64,000 bases of DNA, from contig NZ_QWDE01000004.1 in assembly GCF_003432065.1 (NCBI RefSeq), positions 62,001-126,000 on the forward strand, read 5' to 3'. Under the pieces are notes generated by a model. That model was not told where the DNA came from. It searched no databases and was given only the letters and a program-made list of their open reading frames with translations. The stretch is from Mucilaginibacter terrenus (lineage in GTDB: Bacteria > Bacteroidota > Bacteroidia > Sphingobacteriales > Sphingobacteriaceae). Positions 44,762 through 52,973 of the stretch are shown here, piece after piece (positions within the stretch are counted from its first letter, which is position 1; each line of letters begins with the position of its first letter). Position numbers and translations under genes: made by a program.

Positions 44762-44908
44762 CTGTATCACAAGAAGGTGTTACACCTGATACACTTTTCC
44801 ATCCAAAAAACACTCCTTTATCTGTAAGACAGTCACTTAAACAAAACTCAAGCTACAGTTTATGGAGGGGTGTTACACTTTTTGGGCAATTTGGAGTTTG
44901 TGATACAG
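44762..44908. repeat. 147-bp imperfect inverted repeat (MITE-like or structured RNA)
   Basis: Perfect 11-bp terminal inverted repeats CTGTATCACAA and TTGTGATACAG. Inside, CCAAAAAACACTCC on the left partly pairs with GGAGGGGTGTT...TTTTTGG on the right, and GGTGTTACAC occurs twice in the same orientation (44776-44785, 44869-44878). No flanking target duplication is clear to me. Confidence 0.55.
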
Positions 44909-44943
44909 TTGGGATTTAGCACATCCGCAAAAACATGCAGCAC

Positions 44944-44972
44944 AAAAAAAGCCGCTCTTGGTTAGAGCGGCT
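44944..44972 (-). terminator. Terminator of gldJ
   Basis: AGCCGCTCT/AGAGCGGCT stem with a 5-base loop and a minus-strand T7 tract, followed by GTGC. It lies 20 bp past the gldJ stop. Confidence 0.9.
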
Positions 44973-44992
44973 TTTGATTATCGTATATCGCG

Positions 44993-46684
44993 TTATTGTT
45001 TCGCGCTGTATTTTCTGGCTTTTTTAACAGGCAGGTGAGGCTTGCCTTCAGGGTGTATCTCCGGGGCACCTACCATGGTCATGGCACAACGGAAACCAAC
45101 TTCGGCACTTGATTCATCCTCGTCCATAAAGCGGCGTGCCGCCGGGTTCATCCAGTAGGCCAGGTCATTCCATGATCCGCCTTTGAATATCTTCGAATGG
45201 TCGTTCACCAAAGTAGTGGTGCCATAAAGCACAGTGTTAACCGAGTCGTTCTCGCCACGAAAATCCGGGTTATAAGCCCTGCCGCTGTATTTGATAGTGT
45301 TTGGTGTAGTTGGTGCATTGTTACCTGCAGGCTGCGTTGCGCCTGTTGACGGTATGGTACCGGCAGCCGCTGCATTGTTAGCCGCGTTCTGCTGTGCTAT
45401 CATATCGCTGTACTTCAGCTTTTTGTTTGATCTTGCAGGGTCTTTAATAGGGCGACCATATTTATCTTTTGCATACAAACCCTTCGTTGGGTCGGCTAGG
45501 CGCTTGGTGGTGAACTCGTTACCACGGAAAGGGTTAAAATCTTCCACCTCTTCAAACGATGTTTGGCGATAGGTGTCGGCCACCCACTCGTTTACGTTAC
45601 CGGCCATGTTGTACAGGCCAAAATCGTTAGGCTCGTAAGAACGTACAGGCGCGGTAATATCCGCCTTGTCGTTTAGTCCGCCGCCAACACCAGCGTTGTC
45701 GCCTGCGCCTCGTTTAAAGTTGGCCAGTATCAAACCACGGGTTTTGCGGTTTGGAGAACGTACGCCAAGGCCGTTCCATGGGTAAACCTTGCCGTCGTTT
45801 ATGTTTTCAAATTCGGTATTACCGGCTAATGACAGCGCAGCGTATTCCCACTCGGCTTCAGATGGCAAACGGTACCCTTGTTTTAGTATACCATCTTCCA
45901 TACGTACCGGCCTGCGTGCCTTGCCGCCTTTGCTCAGGTCAACCGGCCTGTTCTTGCCGTCAACTCCTGCACCTGTTATCTGTCCGTTCAGGTAAATATC
46001 TGTATTAAATGGTTGCTTACCGTTAGCTTGCGCAGTAGTACCTGCAGTTGCCGCTCCTTGGGCGTTACGTGTCTGGCCGCCGCCAGCTCCTGCTCCACCG
46101 CCTTTAGTTGCATCTTTCCAGGTGGTCATGATGCCTTTTTCACGCAGTATATTCTCGTTGGTACGGTCGGTACGCCATACGCAGTAGTCCTGTGCCTGGT
46201 CCCAGCTTACACCCACAACCGGATAATCTTGGAAAGCCGGGTGACGCAGGTAGTTATCTACATAGGGCTCGTTATAGGATAGCGGTTTACGCCATACCAA
46301 CGTATCAGGCAAAGCATTGTAATACAGTTCGCCATCTTCAGGAAAGGTAATATTTATCCAGTGCAGGTAATCCAGCCAATCCTGGTTGCTTACCTCGGTT
46401 TCGTCCATATAAAAAGATGGTACAGTAACCCTGCGCCGTACGTTATTGTAATCGTAAGTAACATCCTGATCGGCACTGCCGCCAAGTACAAAAGTGCCGC
46501 CTTCAATAGGAACCAGGCCAGGTCCCGGGGTTGGATGCGCTTGTTTAAAACGCAAATAACCGCCGTTTGTACGGTCGTTATAGGTAAGGCCCGTCTTTTG
46601 CGATTGCTGACGTTTACTGCAGCTGCTCAGCAATGTGCCTAAACCCAACAACACCAAAGCAGTATTAGTAAAAAGTGCTTTCAT
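44993..46684 (-). CDS. gldJ: Gliding motility / type IX secretion lipoprotein GldJ
   Basis: 563 residues. Lipobox LLSSC. A formylglycine-generating-enzyme-like (SUMF1/FGE) fold: IEGGTFVLGGSADQ, MDETEVSNQDWLDYLHWI, YPVVGVSWDQAQDYCVWR, GYRLPSEAEWEYAAL, NMAGNVNEWVADTY, and RFMDEDESSAEVGFRCAMTM. Two inserts (about 200-240, Gly/Ala/Gln-rich, and about 430-460) are typical of GldJ. It acts as a structural outer-membrane lipoprotein of the T9SS/gliding machine rather than as an enzyme. The start at 46684 gives a proper lipoprotein signal; 14 further codons upstream are not used. It is divergent from porV. Confidence 0.93.
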   Translation of the reverse strand: MKALFTNTALVLLGLGTLLSSCSKRQQSQKTGLTYNDRTNGGYLRFKQAHPTPGPGLVPIEGGTFVLGGSADQDVTYDYNNVRRRVTVPSFYMDETEVSNQDWLDYLHWINITFPEDGELYYNALPDTLVWRKPLSYNEPYVDNYLRHPAFQDYPVVGVSWDQAQDYCVWRTDRTNENILREKGIMTTWKDATKGGGAGAGGGQTRNAQGAATAGTTAQANGKQPFNTDIYLNGQITGAGVDGKNRPVDLSKGGKARRPVRMEDGILKQGYRLPSEAEWEYAALSLAGNTEFENINDGKVYPWNGLGVRSPNRKTRGLILANFKRGAGDNAGVGGGLNDKADITAPVRSYEPNDFGLYNMAGNVNEWVADTYRQTSFEEVEDFNPFRGNEFTTKRLADPTKGLYAKDKYGRPIKDPARSNKKLKYSDMIAQQNAANNAAAAGTIPSTGATQPAGNNAPTTPNTIKYSGRAYNPDFRGENDSVNTVLYGTTTLVNDHSKIFKGGSWNDLAYWMNPAARRFMDEDESSAEVGFRCAMTMVGAPEIHPEGKPHLPVKKARKYSAKQ

Positions 46685-46895
46685 ACTATACAAAAATCTA
46701 TTTGGAGGTAAATTTAACAAAATCAATACAAAATATCCTAATCACAGGCGATATTAATAACAGAACCTGTAGTGGTGGTTAAACGTATAAATTATACGGC
46801 TAGTTACATTATTTTAATGTAATATTGGTTTCAGCAGCCGGCAAGGCTGCCCTTGAGGTTTTATTATTTTGAATTTTAGAGCTAAATTGCACCCG

Positions 46896-48086
46896 ATGAA
46901 GTGTATTTATACGAACAAGTTCCTGTTGTTTATTTTACTTGCTCTACCGGGTGCGGCTGCAGCGCAAACTTCTACTAACGGAAGCAATGCCAATGCTATT
47001 TCAACTGCGGTGCCTTTTCTTAACATCAGTCCAGACTCCCGTTCGGGCGCTATGGGCGATGCAGGCGTGGCCATTTCTCCGGATGTAAATGCTAATTACT
47101 GGAACCCCGCCAAGCTTGCCTTTTTAGAAAGCAATAACGACATTTCGTTGTCTTACAGCCCATGGCTCAGGCACCTTGTGCCGGATGTTAGCCTGGCTTA
47201 TTTAAGTTACGCCCATAAAATAGATGACCGCAATACCTTTGGCGCATCGTTGAGATATTTTAATTTAGGATCGATACAACTGATTGATGATAACCAGAAC
47301 GACCAGGGTACCTACAAGCCAAACGAATTGGCTTTAGATGGTTCCTTTGCCCGTAAGTTCGGCAACAATCTTTCATTGGGACTAACGCTTCGCTATATAC
47401 ACTCTAACTTCTCCAGCGGATCATTTGCCTCGGGCGGTAACACTGCGCAAAACGGGCCCGGCAATGCGGTATCAGCCGGTGTATCCATGTTCTACAGTAA
47501 AAACTACGGTGATAGCTCTACTTTTGCTTTCGGTGCGCACATCTCTAACATTGGCTCCAAGATCTCTTACAGCGACGGCGGGACCAAGTATTTCCTGCCA
47601 ACCAATTTAAAACTTGGTGTTGCCAATACCTGGCGACTAAACGGATTGAGCAAGTTTACGCTGGCTTTTGATATTAACAAGCTTTTGGTGCCAACGCCGC
47701 CTATCCGTGATGCAGATGGCAAAATCATTTCTGGCCATGATGATAATGTATCGGTTCCGGCGGGCATATTCCAATCCTTTGGAGATGCGCCCGGTGGCTT
47801 CAGCGAAGAACTAAAAGAAATATCTTTCTCTCCGGGTGCGGAGTATTGGTACAACGAAATGGTGGCCATACGTGCGGGTTACTTTTACGAAAACCCGGCC
47901 AAAGGCGGCAGGCATTATGCCACGCTTGGTGTTGGTTTAAAGTACGACGTATTCACTTTTGATTTTTCTTACCTGGCAGCAAGCCAGCAAAACAGTCCGC
48001 TGGCTAATACTCTTCGGTTCACTTTATCTGCAAGCTTTGGCGGCACCGGTAATGCCGGTAAAAGCAGCGCGGGTTCTCCTCAATAA
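46896..48086 (+). CDS. porV: Type IX secretion outer-membrane protein PorV (LptO)
   Basis: 396 residues. Signal peptide about 1-23 (ends AAAAQT). The N-terminus NAISTAVPFLNISPDSRSGAMGDAGVAISPDVNANYWNPAKLAF is the PorV signature; the rest is a 14-strand FadL-like barrel. PorV binds cargo C-terminal domains and carries them from the SprA translocon to the attachment complex. ATG at 46896 is preferred to an in-frame TTG at 46869. It is divergent from gldJ and 2 bp upstream of ispF, so both may share an mRNA. Confidence 0.95.
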   Translation: MKCIYTNKFLLFILLALPGAAAAQTSTNGSNANAISTAVPFLNISPDSRSGAMGDAGVAISPDVNANYWNPAKLAFLESNNDISLSYSPWLRHLVPDVSLAYLSYAHKIDDRNTFGASLRYFNLGSIQLIDDNQNDQGTYKPNELALDGSFARKFGNNLSLGLTLRYIHSNFSSGSFASGGNTAQNGPGNAVSAGVSMFYSKNYGDSSTFAFGAHISNIGSKISYSDGGTKYFLPTNLKLGVANTWRLNGLSKFTLAFDINKLLVPTPPIRDADGKIISGHDDNVSVPAGIFQSFGDAPGGFSEELKEISFSPGAEYWYNEMVAIRAGYFYENPAKGGRHYATLGVGLKYDVFTFDFSYLAASQQNSPLANTLRFTLSASFGGTGNAGKSSAGSPQ

Positions 48087-48088
48087 TA

Positions 48089-48571
48089 ATGGCTAAAATT
48101 AAAGTTGGTTTCGGGTTTGATGTTCACCAGTTAAGAGAACAACACCCTTTTGTTTTAGGTGGCGTAACGCTTGACCACCACGCGGGTGCCTACGGCCACT
48201 CAGATGCTGATGTACTGTTGCATGCCATATGCGACGCGCTCTTAGGCGCGGCCAACCTGCGCGATATAGGCTTTCATTTTTCAAACACTGATAACCGGTG
48301 GAAAGCCATCAGCAGCCTGGTTTTGCTGCAGCATGTGGTTGAACTGCTGGCCGAAAAGAACTGGCAAATAGGCAATATAGACGCGATGGTTTGCCTGGAA
48401 GCACCTAAGATCAATCCGCACATACCGGCTATGAAGGTTCACATTGCCAAAGCTGCCGGCATCAGCGAAGAAGACATTTCTATAAAGGCCACCACTAACG
48501 AGCAATTAGGCTTTATTGGCCGCGAAGAAGGTGTTGTAGCTTACGCCGTGTGCCTGATAGAACGACCGTAA
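48089..48571 (+). CDS. ispF: 2-C-methyl-D-erythritol 2,4-cyclodiphosphate synthase
   Basis: 160 residues, full length. GFGFDVHQL (zinc Asp-His), VLGGVTLDHHAGAYGHSDADVLLHAICDALLGAANLRDIGFHF and TTNEQLGFIGREEG are all conserved. Fifth enzyme of the MEP isoprenoid pathway; the polyprenyl synthase at 22919-23890 uses its downstream products. The start overlaps the end of porV (2-bp gap), suggesting co-expression. It borders the AT-rich island on its right. Confidence 0.97.
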   Translation: MAKIKVGFGFDVHQLREQHPFVLGGVTLDHHAGAYGHSDADVLLHAICDALLGAANLRDIGFHFSNTDNRWKAISSLVLLQHVVELLAEKNWQIGNIDAMVCLEAPKINPHIPAMKVHIAKAAGISEEDISIKATTNEQLGFIGREEGVVAYAVCLIERP

Positions 48572-48591
48572 GAGGAGCAGGTGTACATAGC

Positions 48592-48641
48592 TACAAGTAG
48601 CTTTAATTCAATTATCTATCCCGACATACTTGCGCTAGCGC
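48592..48641. repeat. Island repeat, right half only (R0)
   Basis: ACAAGTAG...CATACTTGCG hairpin (CAAGTA/TACTTG), ending TTGCGCTAGCG. It matches the right half of the two-hairpin elements at 49351 and 50066 and marks the left edge of the accessory island. Confidence 0.6.
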
Positions 48642-48682
48642 GGGAGCCTTTTAATGGCTTTTCATATTAATACGAATGACTG

Positions 48683-49288
48683 ATGTTTAAAGAAAAACAA
48701 TTTTGGGATTGGTTTAAGGAGAACGAAGCCAAGTATTTTTTTCTTAATCAGATAAATGATGACGACGAGAAAGAACGATTATTAGATATTTTTCTTTCTC
48801 ATTTACACGAATATTGCGACCATTTGTTTTTCGAAGTTGGTGGTCATCCACATGAAAAGCAAGATTTGATTATTACAGCTGATGGTGATACAGATTTTTT
48901 TGACCTAGTTGAAACACTTGTGAAACAGGCCCCTGTATTAGAGTATTGGAATGTAATCGCTTTTAAACCAGCCAGAGAAGACTTTACTGTTGGTTATAAT
49001 GGCATTGAATTAAATCCAAAGGACATGTGGTTTATCCCCCTAAATAGCAAAAACTCTCAAAAGATTGGCTTAAAAATATTAATTGAAAATTATGCCTCGA
49101 GTAACAAGGAAGATTTTCTAACTGCGAGCTACTTGGTTTTGGATAATATGCTTGGTGAAAAATCCAATGCACAGGATATTGGTTATGTTGAAATAGAAAA
49201 CTTGCCGTCCTTTCCTGAAAGAGAAGAGTTAATAGAACTTGTTAAACTTTCCAGATATATTAAGTGGAAAAAATCTAAGAATTCTTGA
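48683..49288 (+). CDS. Unrecognised acidic protein of the accessory island
   Basis: 201 residues, rich in Asp, Glu, Phe and Trp, no signal or membrane segment. It starts FKEKQFWDWFKENEAKYFFLNQI and has the motifs LIITADGDTDFFDLVETL and YLVLDNMLGE. I recall similar uncharacterised Bacteroidota proteins near toxin-immunity loci but cannot name a family. AT-rich codon use compared with ispF upstream. Bracketed by R0 (48592) on the left and L of element 1 (49351) on the right. Confidence 0.7.
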   Translation: MFKEKQFWDWFKENEAKYFFLNQINDDDEKERLLDIFLSHLHEYCDHLFFEVGGHPHEKQDLIITADGDTDFFDLVETLVKQAPVLEYWNVIAFKPAREDFTVGYNGIELNPKDMWFIPLNSKNSQKIGLKILIENYASSNKEDFLTASYLVLDNMLGEKSNAQDIGYVEIENLPSFPEREELIELVKLSRYIKWKKSKNS

Positions 49289-49350
49289 GGGTTAAAATTC
49301 TCTTATTTCCGATTTAAGTACGAGCAATGTTGTTATTGGTAAAGTTCTCT

Positions 49351-49505
49351 CGCTAGCGTAAGTATGCAGCGTGGTGCTGTGAGCGGAGTACTTGTACTAT
49401 TTCTAAGATTTTACAACTGCTCGGTAATATACAATTATACCAATAGTTACAGTTCAATAGGCACAAGTAGGCTGTGCTTTTTGCCCACACTACATACTTG
49501 CGCCA
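49351..49505. repeat. Two-hairpin island element 1 (L+R)
   Basis: Left hairpin 49356-49397 (AAGTATGCAGC...GAGCGGAGTACTTGTAC), an AT-rich spacer with ACAATTATACCAATA, right hairpin 49460-49504 (GGCACAAGTAG...TACATACTTGCGCC). Outer ends are inverted: AAGTATG with CATACTT. About 70-80% like element 2 at 50066-50226 over the whole length. Confidence 0.75.
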
Positions 49506-49513
49506 GTGCGGTG

Positions 49514-50005
49514 TCATTGTTTAATTTTTTTTTTCGTCACGCGTATAAAGGAATAGTCTGGACTGGTAATAGAAAATGTGTAGTTTTGATCTTTTGAAAT
49601 GGGTTCAAATATCCTTTTATACTTTTTGTCATTAAGGTCGAATACATGAAGTATTAGATAACTACTCTTTAGCCACCGCTTCATTAACTTTATTCTGAAA
49701 TTCGAAAGCTTCCTACCTCCAAGGGAGTCGCCGTAAAAATCAAATGACAGATTTACTTCCGAACTATCGGGAATTGACTCAAAACCGCTTTCAGGAACAC
49801 TCAACTTTCCCGGATAGTAACCACAATTGATAATCTCTTGCATTTTCGTCTCAGAAGTCGACGAAATTTTAACATTCATGATATCACCTACTATTACCTC
49901 CCCGTTTATTGTAATGATTAAATCAATTCCGGTGCTAGTGCTCTGACTGTTTGCGACAGATATTTGTAGCAGAAAAAGGGTTGTAATTATAAATGTTTTA
50001 ATCAT
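49514..50005 (-). CDS. Unrecognised small exported protein of the island
   Basis: 163 residues, signal peptide MIKTFIITTLFLLQISVANS (about 1-20). The mature part is mostly beta-strand with a start IDLIITINGEVIVGDIMNVKI, reminiscent of small beta-sandwich domains of Bacteroidota with no assigned function. AT-rich. It points opposite to the first island gene and is bracketed by R of element 1 and L of element 2. Confidence 0.65.
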   Translation of the reverse strand: MIKTFIITTLFLLQISVANSQSTSTGIDLIITINGEVIVGDIMNVKISSTSETKMQEIINCGYYPGKLSVPESGFESIPDSSEVNLSFDFYGDSLGGRKLSNFRIKLMKRWLKSSYLILHVFDLNDKKYKRIFEPISKDQNYTFSITSPDYSFIRVTKKKIKQ

Positions 50006-50065
50006 TTATTTGACGTGAATGTATCTGCGATTGCGTTAATTGTTAACTGCAGTTGTGTGTTCACT

Positions 50066-50226
50066 CGCTAGCGCAAGTATGCAGCGCAATGATATGAGCG
50101 GAGTACTTGTGCTATTTTAAAAGTTTACAATTGCTAGTTAATATACAATTATACCAATATTTAAAAGCTTTTATAGTTCGAGCGCAAGTAGGCCATGCTT
50201 TTGCCCCAAGCTGCATACTTGCAACG
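50066..50226. repeat. Two-hairpin island element 2 (L+R)
   Basis: Left hairpin GCGCAAGTATGCAGCG...GAGTACTTGTGC (50071-50112), spacer TATACAATTATACCAATA, right hairpin GAGCGCAAGTAGG...GCTGCATACTTGC (50180-50222). The outer ends GCAAGTATGCAGC and GCTGCATACTTGC are perfect inverted repeats of 13 bp. Confidence 0.75.
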
Positions 50227-50242
50227 GCGTAATATCTACTGG

Positions 50243-50623
50243 CTACTTTGTCTGTAATAAATCAAACTTTACTGACCCTCTTTCTATTTGGTATTTATAA
50301 TATCGTTTAAATACTCGCTCAGGTTCAAAGTAACGGACTTCTATTGCGTCAATGTTCATATCGTTTTCTTTAATGTTGACATCTATTCCGATAGCTGCTA
50401 TTAAATACTTACCATCTAACACACTTCTTTTTATATACGACTCTAGCAAGTTTATTAACTCGATTGATGGGGGATTATCCGATTCTGAATAAGCACTTAA
50501 CGGCCTCAAAACCCCTTTAGTGCTTATGCTAGCTCCAAAGGGATAAAACTCTCCAGCGTCTAAAAGGAACGCCTCGGCTTGTAGCTTAATATTATCTGTT
50601 AATTGCTCTACACTATCTTTCAT
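50243..50623 (-). CDS. Unrecognised small protein of the island
   Basis: 126 residues, no signal peptide, acidic. The segment LQAEAFLLDAGEFYPFGASIS followed by a GVLRPLSAY turn and VRYFEPERVFKRYYKY strands looks like the small alpha/beta immunity-type proteins seen near Bacteroidota toxin genes, but no toxin is here and I cannot name a family. AT-rich. Bracketed by R of element 2 and the L-only element 3. Confidence 0.65.
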   Translation of the reverse strand: MKDSVEQLTDNIKLQAEAFLLDAGEFYPFGASISTKGVLRPLSAYSESDNPPSIELINLLESYIKRSVLDGKYLIAAIGIDVNIKENDMNIDAIEVRYFEPERVFKRYYKYQIERGSVKFDLLQTK

Positions 50624-50677
50624 TTAATGATTTAATTAAAGGGTACTGGTTGCATAACAATTATAGGTTTCTTTTAC

Positions 50678-50747
50678 TAAAGCAAGTATGCAGTGCTGTG
50701 AGCGGAGTACTTGTGCTATTTTCTAAGAGTTTACAACTGCTCGTTAA
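50678..50747. repeat. Island repeat, left half only (L3)
   Basis: AAGCAAGTATGCAGTGCTGTGAGCGGAGTACTTGTGC (two pieces: 50681-50692 and 50701-50715 conserved) plus the start of the AT-rich spacer TTTACAACTGCTCGTTAAT, then it stops 9 bp before the stop codon of the beta-barrel gene. It marks the right edge of the island. Confidence 0.65.
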
Positions 50748-50755
50748 TCAGAAGA

Positions 50756-51601
50756 TCAGATTTTCACCACTGCCTGCAGCGCGCCGCCATACCCTACGCC
50801 CGAGTTACGGCCCATGAAGGTATAAAAGCCATTGGCGAATAGTGATAACCGGCGGCTAAACGTGTGGCCATAGTTGATGGACCCTTTGGTAAAAGCAAAA
50901 TCGCGGTTGACGCTTAAATTGGCATTGAAGGTTTTGTTGGAGCTGGAAGAGTTTTGTCCCCCTATTTCAAAGCTCACCTGGTTACGCTTGTTTAGCGGCA
51001 CACCCAATAAGGCTGAATACAGGACCACATTTGGACCCTGGTGGTCGAAGTAGCGCCTGTAACCCGTCTCTACGTTGTAGTAGCAACCCTTTAAGAAGTT
51101 GCCGTTGAAACCACCTGTATACATAAACTTAACTTCGGAACCGTAGGAGCCATAACCCAGATCGAGCCCTGTATCCTCATTTTTGTACAACGGCACAATG
51201 CCCGATACCTGTACCGAGAAATACGCTTTATAGTCGAAATTCACTAATGCGTAGCTTAGACCTACCTGCATATCGCCCAGACCAAAGGCTTCCTGGTATA
51301 AGTTGCCGGCGTCGGTGGCCGAGTTAGATATTTGATTTGGTGCAAGTACGTTAACTATAAGGTCCAGCCGGCGGGTAAGGCCATGTGCAAAGTATACCCC
51401 GTAAGCAAAAGAGTTAAAGTAAGTGCCCGGGGCACCCTTTACTTTTTTGCCCTGCGAGTTGTAAGTATCTTTTGAAGTATAGTAGTTAAAAGATGGTACC
51501 ACAATATTGCGGTACTTGCCCACCGGCCAGCCGGCAAAAGCCCGTTGCCCGCTCGCCACTATCAACATTAGCAATAAAAGCTTAGTAGAAATTTTTTTCA
51601 T
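50756..51601 (-). CDS. Outer-membrane beta-barrel protein (MetA-phenol-pathway-like)
   Basis: 281 residues. Signal peptide about 1-23. Alternating strands such as LDLIVNVLAPNQI, MQVGLSYALVNF, AYFSVQVSGIVPLY, VSFEIGGQNSS and a C-terminal GALQAVVKI predict a 12-14 strand barrel, similar to the 'transporter / MetA-pathway of phenol degradation' family. Substrate unknown. It is 10 bp downstream of the acetylxylan esterase gene, so they are likely one operon. Confidence 0.78.
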   Translation of the reverse strand: MKKISTKLLLLMLIVASGQRAFAGWPVGKYRNIVVPSFNYYTSKDTYNSQGKKVKGAPGTYFNSFAYGVYFAHGLTRRLDLIVNVLAPNQISNSATDAGNLYQEAFGLGDMQVGLSYALVNFDYKAYFSVQVSGIVPLYKNEDTGLDLGYGSYGSEVKFMYTGGFNGNFLKGCYYNVETGYRRYFDHQGPNVVLYSALLGVPLNKRNQVSFEIGGQNSSSSNKTFNANLSVNRDFAFTKGSINYGHTFSRRLSLFANGFYTFMGRNSGVGYGGALQAVVKI

Positions 51602-51611
51602 AGGTATTCGT

Positions 51612-52949
51612 TTACGGCATCCGGAAATCTTCCTTCAGCCAATAATATTGAAATGTAAAGTAGGTAAAATTAACTTCATGGGCTTTGTCGGCCACTACAA
51701 AATACTCTTTGCCGCTATTAGGGAACTTGTTGTACATGCCAAAACTGCAACGCGGCGGGCAAAATTCATCAAGCAAACCAATACCCATCAAAGCTTTGCA
51801 CTTTACCTTGTCGGCAAAGTTTTGCGGATCGTAATAATCCCACACCTTTAGCAACTTTTCCTTAGTAAAGCCCGGGTGTTTTTTTATATAATCATGAAAG
51901 ACCAGCGTCGGCCAGGTATCTACCGGGTACGAGCTGCCAATTGCGTAGCTGTCGTGCATATCGGCATACAACGGCACCTGGAAAGTGCACAGCTTTACAC
52001 GCTTATCCATAGCGGCGGTAAACACCACCAGGGCACCACCCTGGCTGCCACCCTCAACCACAATCTTATCTGCATTAAGCCTCAGCTTTTCTGCATTGGC
52101 CACTAAAAAGTCCATCCCGCGCAGGCAATCCATGTAAGCGCCGCGGTAAATGTATTTGTCGCGGCTTTCAATGTTTACCAGGTTATACTGCTTATAGTCT
52201 GGCGCTATCACATCGCGGCTGTTGCCGTTGCCGCGTACGTTAATGGTAAATACAGCAAAGTCCTCCTTATCATAATCGGGCTTCATTTCAATGGTGTAGC
52301 CAGGCACGCGGTAAAGCACCGGCCAATTTTTGCCGCCTTTAGGTACGGTAAGCCAGCCGCGGATGGTAACACCCTCCCAGGATTTCATCTCGCACAGGTA
52401 AACTATCTTGTCTTTGGTTGATCGCTTTTTATCTTCAGTTGCATTAAACTCCGGTTTAATGCTTTTAAGCGTATCAATAGTACCTTTCCAGAAAGCATCA
52501 AAATCCACCGGTTTGTAAAGGGTTGTTTTTATCTTTTCGGGATCAATACCGAACACGCGTTTAACCGTATCGTCGTACTCGGTAAGGTTAAGCATAAAGT
52601 GTACGCGGTAAAAACCAGGACCGCGTTTTGGCAGGGTAACGCTATACGTTTCCGACGAGTTTTTAGTAAGGTGCACGGGTAACGATGCGGTGCTCAGCGG
52701 TTTAAAATCATCGGTAAGCACGTTGTAGGTAAGTTTACCATCCTGCGTTGTGGCGTAGGTGCTCTTTACCTTCAGCTTAAAATCTATTTGGTCGTTGCCC
52801 TTAAAAATAGCGTCCTTGTTGCCGGGTTTTACCTCGACAAAAACCTCCCCCTCGCTTTTTTCTTCGTCCTGTGCGTAAGCGCTGCAATAACCGGCCAGCA
52901 AAATGCTTATGGTGAATATGAAAAATTTAAAGCCTTGTAGTGATCGCAT
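51612..52949 (-). CDS. Exported acetylxylan esterase (AXE1 / cephalosporin-C deacetylase family)
   Basis: 445 residues, signal peptide about 1-26. N-terminal beta-sandwich of about 110 residues, then an alpha/beta-hydrolase with VDFDAFWKGT, RGNGNSRD, nucleophile Ser302 in VVEGGSQGGALV, Asp in GIGLLDEFCPP and His in KAHEVNF. It removes acetyl groups from xylan or other acetylated glycans in the periplasm. First gene of a probable operon with the beta-barrel protein. Confidence 0.93.
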   Translation of the reverse strand: MRSLQGFKFFIFTISILLAGYCSAYAQDEEKSEGEVFVEVKPGNKDAIFKGNDQIDFKLKVKSTYATTQDGKLTYNVLTDDFKPLSTASLPVHLTKNSSETYSVTLPKRGPGFYRVHFMLNLTEYDDTVKRVFGIDPEKIKTTLYKPVDFDAFWKGTIDTLKSIKPEFNATEDKKRSTKDKIVYLCEMKSWEGVTIRGWLTVPKGGKNWPVLYRVPGYTIEMKPDYDKEDFAVFTINVRGNGNSRDVIAPDYKQYNLVNIESRDKYIYRGAYMDCLRGMDFLVANAEKLRLNADKIVVEGGSQGGALVVFTAAMDKRVKLCTFQVPLYADMHDSYAIGSSYPVDTWPTLVFHDYIKKHPGFTKEKLLKVWDYYDPQNFADKVKCKALMGIGLLDEFCPPRCSFGMYNKFPNSGKEYFVVADKAHEVNFTYFTFQYYWLKEDFRMP

Positions 52950-52973
52950 TTAGATGTATAGTTAAAGCCCCTG

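Larger units (their letters stand above)
44555..44992. other. Non-coding region between gldJ and the YkuK gene
   Basis: 438 bp with no credible gene. It holds a hairpin at 44701-44743, a long imperfect inverted repeat at 44762-44908, and the gldJ terminator at 44944-44972. An 84-codon ORF across it (44665-44919) follows the repeat and has no start or domain support. Confidence 0.6.

Noticed and set aside
44665..44919. 84-codon ORF in the gldJ-YkuK gap
   Set aside because: It follows the inverted repeat exactly and starts at a poor codon context; low complexity and no known domain. Kept only as a non-coding repeat.
44993..46684. Active formylglycine-generating enzyme
   Set aside because: The FGE-like fold, lipoprotein signal, inserts and porV neighbour fit GldJ, a structural T9SS protein; no sulfatase gene is near.
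48592..50747. True integron cassette array
   Set aside because: No integrase gene or attI is in the window, gene orientation is mixed, and the repeats have two separate hairpins instead of one attC-type arm pair. Only the cassette-like order is claimed.
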